DNA of 64,000 nucleotides from Micromonospora sp. MA102 (lineage in GTDB: Bacteria > Actinomycetota > Actinomycetes > Mycobacteriales > Micromonosporaceae), in NCBI RefSeq assembly GCF_025460765.1, contig NZ_JAMWEG010000016.1, forward strand, positions 62,001-126,000, read 5' to 3'. Made by a program: the position numbers and the translations under genes. This document shows positions 54,210 to 63,373 of this stretch, in pieces. Position 1 is the stretch's first letter, and every line of letters begins with the position of its first letter. The notes under the pieces are model-generated. The model saw only the letters and a list, made by a program, of their open reading frames with translations, did not search any database and was not told the origin of the DNA.

Positions 54210-54679
54210 GCCTTCACCTCCGGGCTCACGCCCACCCCGGCGCGTGCCGCGGCGTCCTTGAACGCCATCCACGACAGCAGCGCGCATTTCACCCGGGCCG
54301 GGTAGCGCGCGACACCCGCGAACGCCACCCCGTCTCCGAGCACGTCCTCATCCGGCGTGACCTGGCCACGCCCGGACATCAACTCGACGAACGCCTCGTG
54401 CACCACGGCGGCGTCGTCGGCGGCCCGGCCGCGCAGCAGCTCGTGCAGCACGCTGGCCGACGCCTGGCTGATCGAGCAGCCCATCCCGTCGTACGAGATG
54501 TCGGTGAACACCTTGCCGTCGGTGGTCACCCGCACGGTGATCTCGTCGCCGCAGGTCGGGTTGACGTGGTGCGCCTCGCCGACCCGGGCGACCGGGTCCG
54601 TCGCGTCCCGCAGGCCGCGGCCGTGCGGGTGCTTGTAGTGGTCCAGGATGATCTCCTGGTAGAGCTGGTCGAGCTGCAT
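54206..54679 (-). CDS. sufU: SufU zinc-dependent sulfur transfer protein
   Basis: 157 aa. LDQLYQEIILDHYKHPHGRG at the start, and three cysteines with the conserved Asp (PTCGDE C43-D45, GMGCSI C68, RVKCALL C132) that bind zinc in SufU. The SufU-specific insert between the second and third cysteines is present. It accepts persulfide sulfur from SufS. ATG overlaps the sufS stop by one base. Confidence 0.96.
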   Translation of the reverse strand: MQLDQLYQEIILDHYKHPHGRGLRDATDPVARVGEAHHVNPTCGDEITVRVTTDGKVFTDISYDGMGCSISQASASVLHELLRGRAADDAAVVHEAFVELMSGRGQVTPDEDVLGDGVAFAGVARYPARVKCALLSWMAFKDAAARAGVGVSPEVKA

Positions 54680-55983
54680 CAGTCGAACACCTTCCGCACC
54701 TGCTCGAGACCGGCCACCAGCGCGTCGATCTCCTCGGTCGTGGTGTACAGGTAGAACGACGACCGGGTCATGGCCGGCACGCCGAACCGGGTGCACACCG
54801 GCTTGGCGCAGTGGTGCCCCACCCGGACCTGCACACCGAGCGAGTCGAGCACCTGCCCGACGTCGTGCGGGTGCACGTCGCCCAGCGCGAACGAGATCGT
54901 CCCGCCCCGGCCCACCGGCACGTTCGGGCCGAAGACGCGCAGCCCCGGCACGGTGGCGAGGGCGTCCAGCGCGTACGCCGTCAGCTCCTTCTCGTGCCAC
55001 TGGATGGCCGGCATCCCGATCCCGGTGAGGTAGTCGACCGCCGCGCCGAGCGCGACCGCCTCGGCGATCGGCGGGGTGCCCGCCTCGAACCGGGCCGGCG
55101 GCGCGGCGAACGTGGAGCGGGCCATCGACACGGTCTCGATCATCGAGCCGCCACCGAACACCGGGGGCATCGCGGCGAGCAGCTCGCCCCGACCCCACAG
55201 CACACCGATGCCGGTCGGGCCGCACATCTTGTGGCCGGTGAAGACGATGAAGTCCGCGTCGTAGTCGACCACGTCCATGGGCAGGTGCGGCACCGACTGC
55301 GAGCAGTCGAGCAGCAGCAGGGCGCCCACCTCGCGGACCCGCTGGGTGATCCGCGCGGTGGCGTTGACCGTGCCGAGGATGTTGGACATGTGCACCAGCG
55401 AGACGATCTTCGTCCGCTCGGTGACCAGGTCGTCCAGCCCCGACTCGTCGAGCCGGCCGTGGTCGGTCACCGGGAACCAGCGCAGGGTCGCGCCGGTGCG
55501 CTCCGCGAGGAGCTGCCACGGGACGATGTTCGAGTGGTGCTCCATCTCGGAGATGACGATCTCGTCACCCGGGCCGATGCGGAACCGCGGGTCGGCGTCC
55601 GGGCGCAGCGAGGCGTTCGAGAACGCGTACGCCACCAGGTTGATCGCCTCGGTGGAGTTCTTGGTGAAGACCACCTCGTCCACGCTGGGCGCGTTGATGA
55701 ACGCGGCGATCTTCGCCCGGGCCCCCTCGTACGCCTCGGTCGCCTCGGTGCCCAGCGTGTGCACCGAACGCGACACGTTGGCGTTGTGCATCGCGTAGTG
55801 CTCGGCGAGCACGTCGAGCACCTGCCGCGGCTTGTGCGAGGTGTTGGCGCTGTCGAGGTAGACCAGCGGGTGCCCGTTGACCTCCCGGTCCAGGATCGGG
55901 AAGTCGGCCCGCACCCGCGCCACGTCGTAGCGGGGCACGTCGTCGTACTGCGGCATGCCCGACGGGATCGCGATGGAGGTCAT
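54679..55983 (-). CDS. sufS: SufS cysteine desulfurase
   Basis: 434 aa class V PLP enzyme. PLP lysine in FTGHKMCGPTGIGVLWG, His in SEMEHHSNIVPWQLLAE, and the catalytic Cys loop RVGHHCAKPVCTRFG characteristic of group II desulfurases. Releases sulfur from cysteine for cluster assembly with SufU. Follows sufC by 6 bp on the same operon. Confidence 0.97.
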   Translation of the reverse strand: MTSIAIPSGMPQYDDVPRYDVARVRADFPILDREVNGHPLVYLDSANTSHKPRQVLDVLAEHYAMHNANVSRSVHTLGTEATEAYEGARAKIAAFINAPSVDEVVFTKNSTEAINLVAYAFSNASLRPDADPRFRIGPGDEIVISEMEHHSNIVPWQLLAERTGATLRWFPVTDHGRLDESGLDDLVTERTKIVSLVHMSNILGTVNATARITQRVREVGALLLLDCSQSVPHLPMDVVDYDADFIVFTGHKMCGPTGIGVLWGRGELLAAMPPVFGGGSMIETVSMARSTFAAPPARFEAGTPPIAEAVALGAAVDYLTGIGMPAIQWHEKELTAYALDALATVPGLRVFGPNVPVGRGGTISFALGDVHPHDVGQVLDSLGVQVRVGHHCAKPVCTRFGVPAMTRSSFYLYTTTEEIDALVAGLEQVRKVFD

Positions 55984-55989
55984 CGGTGC

Positions 55990-56763
55990 TCAGGCCCGCG
56001 CCGAGCCGGCCCCGGCGACGTACCGCTCGTAGCCCTCTTCCTCGAGCTTGTCGGCCAGCTCCGGGCCGCCCTGCTCGACGATCCGGCCGGCCACGAAGAC
56101 GTGCACGAAGTCGGGCTTGATGTAGCGCAGGATCCGCGTGTAGTGGGTGATCAGCAGAAGGCCGGTGTCGCCGGTTTCGCGCACCCGGTTGACGCCCTCG
56201 CTGACCACGCGCAGCGCGTCCACGTCGAGGCCGGAGTCGGTCTCGTCGAGGATGGCGATGCGCGGCTTGAGCAGCTCCAGCTGCATGATCTCGTGCCGCT
56301 TCTTCTCACCGCCGGAGAAGCCCTCGTTGACGTTGCGCTGGGCGAACGCCGGGTCCATCTGGAGCTTCTCCATGGCGCCGCGCAGCTCGCCGGCCCAGGT
56401 GCGCAGCTTCGGCGCCTCGCCGTCGATGGCGGTCTTGGCGGTGCGCAGGAAGTTGGCCACCGAGACGCCGGGGACCTCGACCGGGTACTGCATGGCCAGG
56501 AAGAGGCCGGCGCGGGCCCGCTCGTCGACGGACATGGCCAGCACGTCCTCGCCGTCGAGGGTCACCGAGCCGCCGGTGATCTCGTACTTGGGGTGGCCGG
56601 CGATCGAGTACGCCAGGGTCGACTTGCCGGAGCCGTTCGGGCCCATGATGGCGTGGGTCTCACCCGACTTCACGGTCAGGTCGACACCGGCCAGGATCGG
56701 CTTGAGCTCACCCTCGGGCAGCTTGACCGACACCTTCAGGTCGCGGATCTCCAGGGTGCTCAT
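55990..56763 (-). CDS. sufC: SufC ATPase
   Basis: 257 aa. Walker A GPNGSGKSTL, the Q-loop region, signature GFSGGEKKRHEIMQL, Walker B IAILDETDSGLD and the SufC-typical ITHYTRILRYIKPDFVHVF. ATPase subunit of the SufBCD scaffold. ATG overlaps the Rieske gene stop by one base. Confidence 0.97.
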   Translation of the reverse strand: MSTLEIRDLKVSVKLPEGELKPILAGVDLTVKSGETHAIMGPNGSGKSTLAYSIAGHPKYEITGGSVTLDGEDVLAMSVDERARAGLFLAMQYPVEVPGVSVANFLRTAKTAIDGEAPKLRTWAGELRGAMEKLQMDPAFAQRNVNEGFSGGEKKRHEIMQLELLKPRIAILDETDSGLDVDALRVVSEGVNRVRETGDTGLLLITHYTRILRYIKPDFVHVFVAGRIVEQGGPELADKLEEEGYERYVAGAGSARA

Positions 56764-57089
56764 CAGCGGGTCACTCCATTGCTCGGCGTCAGGCTGACGT
56801 AGATGTCGCCGTCGCGGACTTCGACGGGATAGACGGGAACGGGTTCGGTGGCGGGCAGCCCGGTGGGCTCACCCGTCCGTAGGTCGAAACGGGATCCGTG
56901 CAGCCAGCATTCCAGCGTGCACCCGTCGACCTCGCCCTCGGACAGGGCCACCGCGGCGTGCGAGCACTCGTCGTACACGGCGTAGAACGCGTCGTCCTCG
57001 CCGTGCACGATCGCGATCTGCGTGCCGTCGACGTCGGCGCTGATCGCGGTGCCCTTGGGCACGTCCTCGGTCGAGCAGATCTTGATCAT
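56763..57089 (-). CDS. Rieske-type [2Fe-2S] ferredoxin of the suf operon
   Basis: 108 aa. Rieske ligands C-x-H in DECSHAAVAL and C-x2-H in LECWLHGSRFDLRTGEP; bacterial NirD/biphenyl-dioxygenase ferredoxin type without a membrane anchor. Nested by one-base overlaps between sufD and sufC, as in other actinobacterial suf operons. It may supply electrons or be a client; no role is established. Confidence 0.94.
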   Translation of the reverse strand: MIKICSTEDVPKGTAISADVDGTQIAIVHGEDDAFYAVYDECSHAAVALSEGEVDGCTLECWLHGSRFDLRTGEPTGLPATEPVPVYPVEVRDGDIYVSLTPSNGVTR

Positions 57090-58234
57090 CAGGCGCCGGC
57101 CTTGGCGAGGCGGGCCTCGATCGCGTCGCCGAGCCGCTCGCGCAGCTCCTCGACCGGGATCTTGTTGATCAGCTCGGCGAAGAAGCCGCGGACCACCAGG
57201 CGGCGGGCCTCGCCCTCCGGGATGCCCCGGGCCATCAGGTAGAAGAGCTGCTCGTCGTCGAAGCGGCCGGTCGCGCTGGCGTGCCCGGCGCCGGCGATCT
57301 CGCCGGTCTCGATCTCCAGGTTGGGTACCGAGTCCGCCCGGGCGCCGTCGGTGAGCAGCAGGTTCCGGTTGATCTCGTATGTGTCGGTGCCGGTCGCCTC
57401 GGCCCGGATCAGCACGTCACCGACCCAGACGGTGTGCGCGCTGTCGCCCTGCAGGGCGCCCCGGTAGCCGACGTAGCTGCGGCAGTCCGGCACCGTGTGG
57501 TCGACCAGCTGCCGGTGCTCCAGGTGCTGGCCGGAGTCGGCGAAGTAGACGCCGTACAGCTCGGCCTCGCCGCCGCGCTGCGTGTACTCCACCGAGGTGT
57601 ACTGCCGGACCAGGTCGCCGCCGAGGCTCACCTGGACGTGGATCACCTTGGCGTCGCGGCCCAGCTTGACCTTGAGGTGCTGCGCCTGCACCGCGTCTTC
57701 GGCCCAGTCGGCGACCGTGACCAGGGTGAGCTTCGCGCCGTCGCCCACCGACACCTCGACGTTGTCGGCCAGGGTGGCCGACCCGACGTGCTCCAGCACC
57801 AGGGTCACCTCGGCGAACCGGCCCACCTCGACGAAGGTGTGGCCGAGGGCGAGCGCGTCCGCGCCCCCGCCGACCACCCGCAGGCTCACCGGCGCCTCGA
57901 CCACGGCGTCCCGGGCGACCTGCACCAGCAGCGCCTCGTCGACCCCGCCGTACGCCAGCGCGCTGATCCGGTCGAACGGGGTGAGCACGCTGCCCACCCG
58001 CGGGTCGTCCCTGCCGATCCGGCCGACGGTGACGCCCTCCGGCAGGTCGCCGTGCTCGTGGCGGACCGTGCCGGTCGCGGCCTGCGCCCCGCCGGCGGCC
58101 AGGCCACGCAGGCGCTTGAGCGGGGTGAAGCGCCACTCCTCCTCCAGGCCCGTGAGGGCCGGGAAGTCGGCGACGTCGTACGAGCGGAGCGCCTGCGACT
58201 TGGTCGCGGGCGGCGCGGAAGCCTGGGTAGTCAT
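57089..58234 (-). CDS. sufD: SufD scaffold protein
   Basis: 381 aa beta-helix scaffold. C-terminal region HASATGRFDDEQLFYLMARGIPEGEARRLVVRGFFAEL (partial) and HRQLVDHTVPDCRSYVGYRGAL match SufB/SufD. ATG start. Partners SufB and SufC; 91 bp separate it from sufB, the largest gap in the operon. Confidence 0.95.
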   Translation of the reverse strand: MTTQASAPPATKSQALRSYDVADFPALTGLEEEWRFTPLKRLRGLAAGGAQAATGTVRHEHGDLPEGVTVGRIGRDDPRVGSVLTPFDRISALAYGGVDEALLVQVARDAVVEAPVSLRVVGGGADALALGHTFVEVGRFAEVTLVLEHVGSATLADNVEVSVGDGAKLTLVTVADWAEDAVQAQHLKVKLGRDAKVIHVQVSLGGDLVRQYTSVEYTQRGGEAELYGVYFADSGQHLEHRQLVDHTVPDCRSYVGYRGALQGDSAHTVWVGDVLIRAEATGTDTYEINRNLLLTDGARADSVPNLEIETGEIAGAGHASATGRFDDEQLFYLMARGIPEGEARRLVVRGFFAELINKIPVEELRERLGDAIEARLAKAGA

Positions 58235-58325
58235 CTCTTCCTTGGTCTGTCTGTTCCGGGACGACGAGATCGGGGCCTGGTGCGGCGGGCCGGGGTTGCC
58301 GGCCCGCCACGCGGGAGCGGCGGCG

Positions 58326-59756
58326 TCAGCCGACCGCGCCCTCCATCTGGAGCTCGATCAGGCGGTTGAGCTCCAGGGCGTACTCCATCGGGAGCTCCTT
58401 GGCGATCGGCTCGATGAAGCCGCGCACGATCATGGCCATCGCCTCGTCCTCGCTCAGGCCCCGGCTCATCAGGTAGAAGAGCTGGTCGTCGCTGATCTTG
58501 GAGACGGTCGCCTCGTGCCCCATCGACACGTCGTCCTCACGGATGTCGACGTAGGGGTAGGTGTCGGAGCGGGAGATGGTGTCGACCAGCAGCGCGTCGC
58601 ACTTGACCGTGCTCCGGCTGCTGTGCGAACCCTCCAGCACCTGCACCAGGCCCCGGTAGGAGGTGCGGCCGCCGCCCCGGGCGATCGACTTCGACACGAT
58701 GGTCGAGGAGGTGTGCGGCGCGGCGTGCACCATCTTGGCGCCCGCGTCCTGGTGCTGGCCCTCGCCGGCCATGGCCACCGAGAGCACCTCGCCCTTGGCG
58801 TGCTCGCCGGTCATGTAGACCGCCGGGTACTTCATGGTGACCTTGGAGCCGATGTTGCCGTCGACCCACTCCATGGTCGCGCCCTCGTGGCAGACGGCGC
58901 GCTTGGTCACCAGGTTGTAGACGTTGTTCGACCAGTTCTGGATGGTCGTGTAGCGGCACCGGGCGTTCTTCTTGACGATGATCTCCACGACCGCGCTGTG
59001 CAGCGAGTCGGAGGAGTAGAGCGGCGCGGTGCAGCCCTCGACGTAGTGCACGTACGCACCCTCGTCGACGATGATCAGCGTCCGCTCGAACTGGCCCATG
59101 TTCTCCGTGTTGATCCGGAAGTAGGCCTGCAGCGGGATCTCCACGTGCACGCCCTTCGGCACGTAGATGAACGAGCCACCGGACCAGACGGAGGTGTTCA
59201 AGGCGGCGAACTTGTTGTCGCCGACCGGGATCACCGTGCCGAAGTACTCCTTGAAGATGTCCTCGTGCTCGCGCAGCGCGGTGTCGGTGTCCAGGAAGAT
59301 GACACCCTGCTCCTCGAGGTCCTCACGGATCTTGTGGTAGACGACCTCGGACTCGTACTGCGCCGCGACGCCGGCGACCAGCCGCTGCTTCTCCGCCTCG
59401 GGGATGCCCAGCCGGTCGTAGGTGTTCTTGATGTCCTCGGGCAGGTCCTCCCAGCTGGTGGCCTGCTTCTCGGTGGACCGCACGAAGTACTTGATGTTGT
59501 CGAAGTCGATCCCGGTGAGGTCCGCGCCCCACGCCGGCATCGGCTTGCGGCCGAACAGCCGCAGGCCCTTCAGGCGCAGGTCGAGCATCCAGGCCGGCTC
59601 GTTCTTCTTGGCCGAGATGTCCCGCACCACCGCCTCGTTGAGGCCGCGCTGGGCGGCCGCCCCCGCGACGTCGGGGTCGGCCCAGCCGTACTCGTAGCGA
59701 CCGAGGGCGGCGAGCTGCTCCTCCTGGGTCAGGGGCTGGACGATCTGCTCGGTCAT
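58326..59756 (-). CDS. sufB: SufB scaffold protein
   Basis: 476 aa. KSIARGGGRTSYRGLVQVLEGSHSSRSTVKCDALL and the paired DDQLFYLMSRGLSEDEAMAMIVRGFIEPI (each partial) identify SufB. The conserved Cys in STVKCDALLV contributes to the cluster site. ATG overlaps the sufR stop (ATGA). No intein is present, unlike in some mycobacteria. Confidence 0.97.
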   Translation of the reverse strand: MTEQIVQPLTQEEQLAALGRYEYGWADPDVAGAAAQRGLNEAVVRDISAKKNEPAWMLDLRLKGLRLFGRKPMPAWGADLTGIDFDNIKYFVRSTEKQATSWEDLPEDIKNTYDRLGIPEAEKQRLVAGVAAQYESEVVYHKIREDLEEQGVIFLDTDTALREHEDIFKEYFGTVIPVGDNKFAALNTSVWSGGSFIYVPKGVHVEIPLQAYFRINTENMGQFERTLIIVDEGAYVHYVEGCTAPLYSSDSLHSAVVEIIVKKNARCRYTTIQNWSNNVYNLVTKRAVCHEGATMEWVDGNIGSKVTMKYPAVYMTGEHAKGEVLSVAMAGEGQHQDAGAKMVHAAPHTSSTIVSKSIARGGGRTSYRGLVQVLEGSHSSRSTVKCDALLVDTISRSDTYPYVDIREDDVSMGHEATVSKISDDQLFYLMSRGLSEDEAMAMIVRGFIEPIAKELPMEYALELNRLIELQMEGAVG

Positions 59757-60505
59757 CTATCTGTCCTCACAGTGGTGACGGTGTTACCGGACTGGGCACG
59801 CGGCTGGGTGGGGATGTGCGTGGTGCACACCCCGTCGCCGTGCGCGATGGTGGCCAGGCGCTGCACGTGGGTGCCGACCAGACGGGAGATCACCGCGGTC
59901 TCGGCCTCGCACAGCTGGGGGAACTCGGCGGCCACGTGCGCCACCGGGCAGTGGTGCTGGCACAGCTGGCCGCCGGAGGCGATCGTGGACGCGTTGGCAG
60001 CGTAACCCTCGGCGGTCAGCGCCCCGGCGAGCGCCTCCGCCCGGGCGAGGGGATCGTCGCCGGCGTCCTCCATGGCGGCGCGGCAGCGCTCCTCCAGCGC
60101 GGTCACCTGCTCGGCGGCGAACGCCTCGACGGCGTGCGAGCCGCCGGTGCGCGCGATCCAGCGCAGCGCGGCCGTGGCGATGTTGTCGTAGTGGTGGGTG
60201 CCGCAGCGCACCCGGGCCGCCTCGGTGAGCACGAAGACCTTGGCCGGTCGGCCCCGGCCCCGGCTGCCCCGCACGACCTGCTCGCGGGCCTCCACGTCGC
60301 CGTCGGCGAGCATGGCGTCGAGGTGCCGGCGGATCGCGGCCGGGCTGAGCCCGAGCGCCGTGCCGAGCTGGGCCGCGGTCGTCGCGCCCTGCTCCAGCAG
60401 CAGCTGGGTGACCCGGTCACGGGTGGAGAGGTCGGTGGACGCGGCGGTGCTGACGACCGGGGCGGCCGTCTGGTGGTGCCCGGAGAGCGCCGCCGCGTTT
60501 TTCAC
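59753..60505 (-). CDS. sufR: SufR Fe-S-sensing repressor
   Basis: 250 aa. Winged HTH (about 28-80: RDRVTQLLLEQGATTAAQLGTALGLSPAAIRRHLDAML partial), dimer region, and a C-terminal cysteine set CQHHCPVAHVAAEFPQLCEAE for the [Fe-S] cluster. It represses the suf operon when clusters are replete. GTG 60505 has TAACGT 7 nt upstream, so the transcript is probably leaderless, and the operator-like site overlaps the start codon. First gene of the operon. Confidence 0.95.
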   Translation of the reverse strand: MKNAAALSGHHQTAAPVVSTAASTDLSTRDRVTQLLLEQGATTAAQLGTALGLSPAAIRRHLDAMLADGDVEAREQVVRGSRGRGRPAKVFVLTEAARVRCGTHHYDNIATAALRWIARTGGSHAVEAFAAEQVTALEERCRAAMEDAGDDPLARAEALAGALTAEGYAANASTIASGGQLCQHHCPVAHVAAEFPQLCEAETAVISRLVGTHVQRLATIAHGDGVCTTHIPTQPRAQSGNTVTTVRTDR

Positions 60506-60518
60506 AACGCCAACGTTA
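60502..60518 (-). promoter_or_regulatory. suf promoter -10 and SufR-like operator
   Basis: On the minus strand -10 TAACGT (60518-60513) and ACGTT-N5-TGTGA (60516-60502) overlap. Mycobacterial SufR binds ACACT-N5-TGTGA, so the second half-site matches fully and the first at 3 of 5. The site covers the predicted transcription start, suited to repression. Confidence 0.5.
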
Positions 60519-60621
60519 CGTAATTCGCCGGAGCCCCGCAAACCCGGGGTCCGGTGATCCCGACCACCGAGGTGGCGGAGTCACCCGATCGGGATCAACT
60601 ACGGTGCGTAGGATTCGCTCC

Positions 60622-61572
60622 GTGAAGGCTTTCGCCCGGTTCCCGGTCTCCCCCACGCTACTGCGCCGCCTCGCGTACACCTCGATCATCGCGAACGTGG
60701 CGATCGTGGTCACCGGCGGGGGTGTCCGGCTCACCCGCTCCGGGCTCGGCTGCCCCACCTGGCCTCGGTGCACCGACGAGTCGTACATCGCCACCCCCGA
60801 GATGGGCGTCAACGGGGCGATCGAGTTCGGCAACCGGCTGCTCACCTTCGCCGTGGGGATCATCGCGCTGGCCGTGGTGCTCGCCGTGCTGGCCCAGCGG
60901 ACCCGCCCGCGCGGGCTGCTGCCGCTGGCGATCGGCGTGCTGTTCGGCATTCCCGCCCAGGCCGTGGTCGGTGGCATCACCGTGCTCACCAACCTCAACC
61001 CGTGGGTGGTCGGGCTGCACTTCCTCGCCTCGATGGCGGTGATCGCCGCCGCGTACGCGCTCTGGCGGCGCACCGTCGAGCCGGACGGGCCGGTCCGCCC
61101 GACCGTGCCGGCGTCGCTGCGTACCCTCGCCCTGCTCACGACCGTGGTCAGCGCGGCCGTGCTGGTGGTCGGCACCTGGGTGACCGGCAGCGGGCCCCAC
61201 GCGGGCGACCAGGGCGCGGCCCGCAACGGCCTGGACCCGGAAGCGATCTCGCAGGTGCACGCCGACGGGGTGTTCCTGCTGATCGGCCTCTCGGTGGCGC
61301 TGCTCTTCGCGTTCCACGCGGTGGGCGCCGCCCGGGCGGCCCGGGCCGCCGGGGTGCTGGTCGCGGTCGAGCTGGGCCAGGGCCTGATCGGCTTCGTCCA
61401 GTACTTCACCCACCTGCCCGCCGTGCTGGTCGCCGCGCACATGCTCGGCGCCTGCCTGGTGCTGCTGGCGACCCTGGGCGTGCTCTGGGCCACCCGGGAG
61501 CGGCATCCGGCCGCCCCGCCCGCGCCGGCCGCCGCCGCGCCGGCCGGCCAGCCGGTCACCGCCGCCGCCTGA
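60622..61572 (+). CDS. ctaA: Heme A synthase (CtaA/Cox15)
   Basis: 316 aa, eight membrane helices. TGGGVRLTRSGLGCPTWPRC carries the loop cysteine pair, EFGNRLLTF the first helix motif, and histidines GLHFLAS, QVHADGVF and AAHMLGA suit heme ligation. Converts heme O to heme A for cytochrome aa3. GTG 60622 has TAGGAT 7 nt upstream (60609-60614), a leaderless start; an earlier in-frame GTG (60604) lies inside that promoter. Divergent from sufR with 116 bp between. Confidence 0.94.
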   Translation: MKAFARFPVSPTLLRRLAYTSIIANVAIVVTGGGVRLTRSGLGCPTWPRCTDESYIATPEMGVNGAIEFGNRLLTFAVGIIALAVVLAVLAQRTRPRGLLPLAIGVLFGIPAQAVVGGITVLTNLNPWVVGLHFLASMAVIAAAYALWRRTVEPDGPVRPTVPASLRTLALLTTVVSAAVLVVGTWVTGSGPHAGDQGAARNGLDPEAISQVHADGVFLLIGLSVALLFAFHAVGAARAARAAGVLVAVELGQGLIGFVQYFTHLPAVLVAAHMLGACLVLLATLGVLWATRERHPAAPPAPAAAAPAGQPVTAAA

Positions 61573-61665
61573 GCCGCGCCGCCTGAGGGCACTCCCCCGG
61601 CGTTACGGCCGGCGGGCAGCGGGAAAGCGGTCCGCCACGGATCGTCCGCCCGAGGGGAGCCGCCG

Positions 61666-63333
61666 GTGTCGCGCAAGGGCCTGTCCACGACCGTCCCGCA
61701 GCGGCTGACGCCGGTGGCCGGCGCGCCGCTGTGGTGCGACGCCCTCGACTTCGGGCTCACCGGCGACGGCGTGACCAACGACCAGCCGGCGCTGGCCGCC
61801 CTGGTGGAACGGCTCGGTGACGGGTACGCCGCCGACGGCCGGGCCCGGGTCATCTACTGCCCGCCGGGCATCTACTCGATCCGGGACGCCGGCACCGTGT
61901 GGCGCAGCGGCGTGTCGCTGATCGGCGCGGGGTCCGCCGCGACCCGGTTCCTGCTCAGCAACGAGGGCAACCGGAGCGATCCGGTCCCGCTGGCGTTCTG
62001 GACCACCGTGCAGCACGGCGCGGACCGGGACCGGCACATCGCCGACTGCACGTTCGCCGACTTCGAGATCGACGGCTCCGGCGTCGGCATGGCCCAGTAC
62101 AACTACCTGGCCAAGGGCCTCGGGCTCCAGTACGTGGTACGCGGCGTCTTCCGGAACCTCTACATCCACCACACCGGTGCGACCGGGCTGGGCTGCGACT
62201 TCCTCCAGGACAGCCTGATCGACGGCGTGGTCGTGGTGGGCTGCGGGCGGCTGGACAACGGCGAGCAGATGGGCGGGGCGGGCATCGGCGTCGGCATCGG
62301 CGGCTGGGGCGACGTGGAGCGGCTCACCATCGCCAACTGCACCACCCTGGGCAACGGGACCAACGGGATCTTCCTGGAGCTGCAGAAGGACTACTGGCCG
62401 CCCCCGCGCGGCTACCGCATCGTGGGGTGCCACAGCCAGGCGAACCGGTTCGGCATCTCCGACTGGGGGGCCGACGGGCTGATCGTCACGGCCTGCACGC
62501 TGACGAACAACCTGGAGGCCGGCTTCGACGTGTCGGCCAACGGCACGGCCGGGATCGCCGGCCGCGGCGGGCTGCTGACCGACTGCGTGATCGACCGCAA
62601 CGTCGGCGACGGGATCAGCATGGGCAACACCCCCGGGCCGTACGCGATCCGGGGCAACCGGATCAGCCGCAACGGCGGCTACGGCTATCACGAGCACGAC
62701 CTGGGCCACGGCTACCGGGGCGCCGCGGAGGACGTGGTGATCCAGGGGAACCACATCTGGGACAACGCGCTGGACGGGATCCGGATCGACCGGCCGATGA
62801 TCGACGCCGCGGTGGTGGACAACCGGATCCGGGACAACGGGCGCCGGTCCGCGCCCGCGTACCACGGTTCCGGTGCGACGGTCCGCTACGCCCTGCGCCA
62901 GGTCACCGACGGAACGGCGGACTGGCCGCCCGGCGGGCACCGGGGCAAGATCGTGCGGGTCGACTCGCGGACCGCGGTCATCGCCGACAACACCGGCAAC
63001 GAGCTGTCCCTGGCCGAGGTGCGGCCCGACGGGGCCAGCGGCTGGAACGAGGCCACCCCGGCGCCGGGCACGCCGTACGAGCTGCCCGCCGGCCCGCCGG
63101 AGCGCGCCGGGATCGCGATCAACGCCCCGTTCGACTCGGCCACCGTGCGGGGCAACCGGATCTGGCACCGGGACGAGCACACCCAGACCTACGGACTGTG
63201 GATCACCGAGGCGGGCAGTTGCGTGTCCTGCCGGGTGGAGGACAACGACGTCACCGGGAACGAGGCGGCGATCCGGCTGGACACCCCGCCGATCGGCGGC
63301 CGCTGGGATCGCAACCACTGCGACGAGCAGTGA
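61666..63333 (+). CDS. Right-handed beta-helix (pectate lyase-like) protein, no signal peptide
   Basis: 555 aa. The start WCDALDFGLTGDGVTNDQPALAALV is the pectate lyase/tailspike superfamily opening (PF12708-like), followed by parallel beta-helix coils with N/G-rich turns (IANCTTLGNGTNGIFLEL, VTACTLTNNLEAGFDVS, ISRNGGYGYHEHD, IQGNHIWDNALDGIRI). GTG with GAGGGGAG upstream. No export signal is visible, though the family is usually extracellular or phage-associated. No phage genes adjoin. Catalytic residues cannot be assigned. Confidence 0.82.
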   Translation: MSRKGLSTTVPQRLTPVAGAPLWCDALDFGLTGDGVTNDQPALAALVERLGDGYAADGRARVIYCPPGIYSIRDAGTVWRSGVSLIGAGSAATRFLLSNEGNRSDPVPLAFWTTVQHGADRDRHIADCTFADFEIDGSGVGMAQYNYLAKGLGLQYVVRGVFRNLYIHHTGATGLGCDFLQDSLIDGVVVVGCGRLDNGEQMGGAGIGVGIGGWGDVERLTIANCTTLGNGTNGIFLELQKDYWPPPRGYRIVGCHSQANRFGISDWGADGLIVTACTLTNNLEAGFDVSANGTAGIAGRGGLLTDCVIDRNVGDGISMGNTPGPYAIRGNRISRNGGYGYHEHDLGHGYRGAAEDVVIQGNHIWDNALDGIRIDRPMIDAAVVDNRIRDNGRRSAPAYHGSGATVRYALRQVTDGTADWPPGGHRGKIVRVDSRTAVIADNTGNELSLAEVRPDGASGWNEATPAPGTPYELPAGPPERAGIAINAPFDSATVRGNRIWHRDEHTQTYGLWITEAGSCVSCRVEDNDVTGNEAAIRLDTPPIGGRWDRNHCDEQ

Positions 63334-63341
63334 CGCCCGCC

Positions 63342-63364
63342 CCGGCCCGCTCAGCGCGGGCCGG
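63342..63364. terminator. Hairpin terminator between convergent genes
   Basis: A 9-bp perfect stem (63342-63350 with 63356-63364) with a 5-nt loop, between the beta-helix gene and the ATP-grasp gene. Confidence 0.75.
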
Positions 63365-63373
63365 AACGCACGG

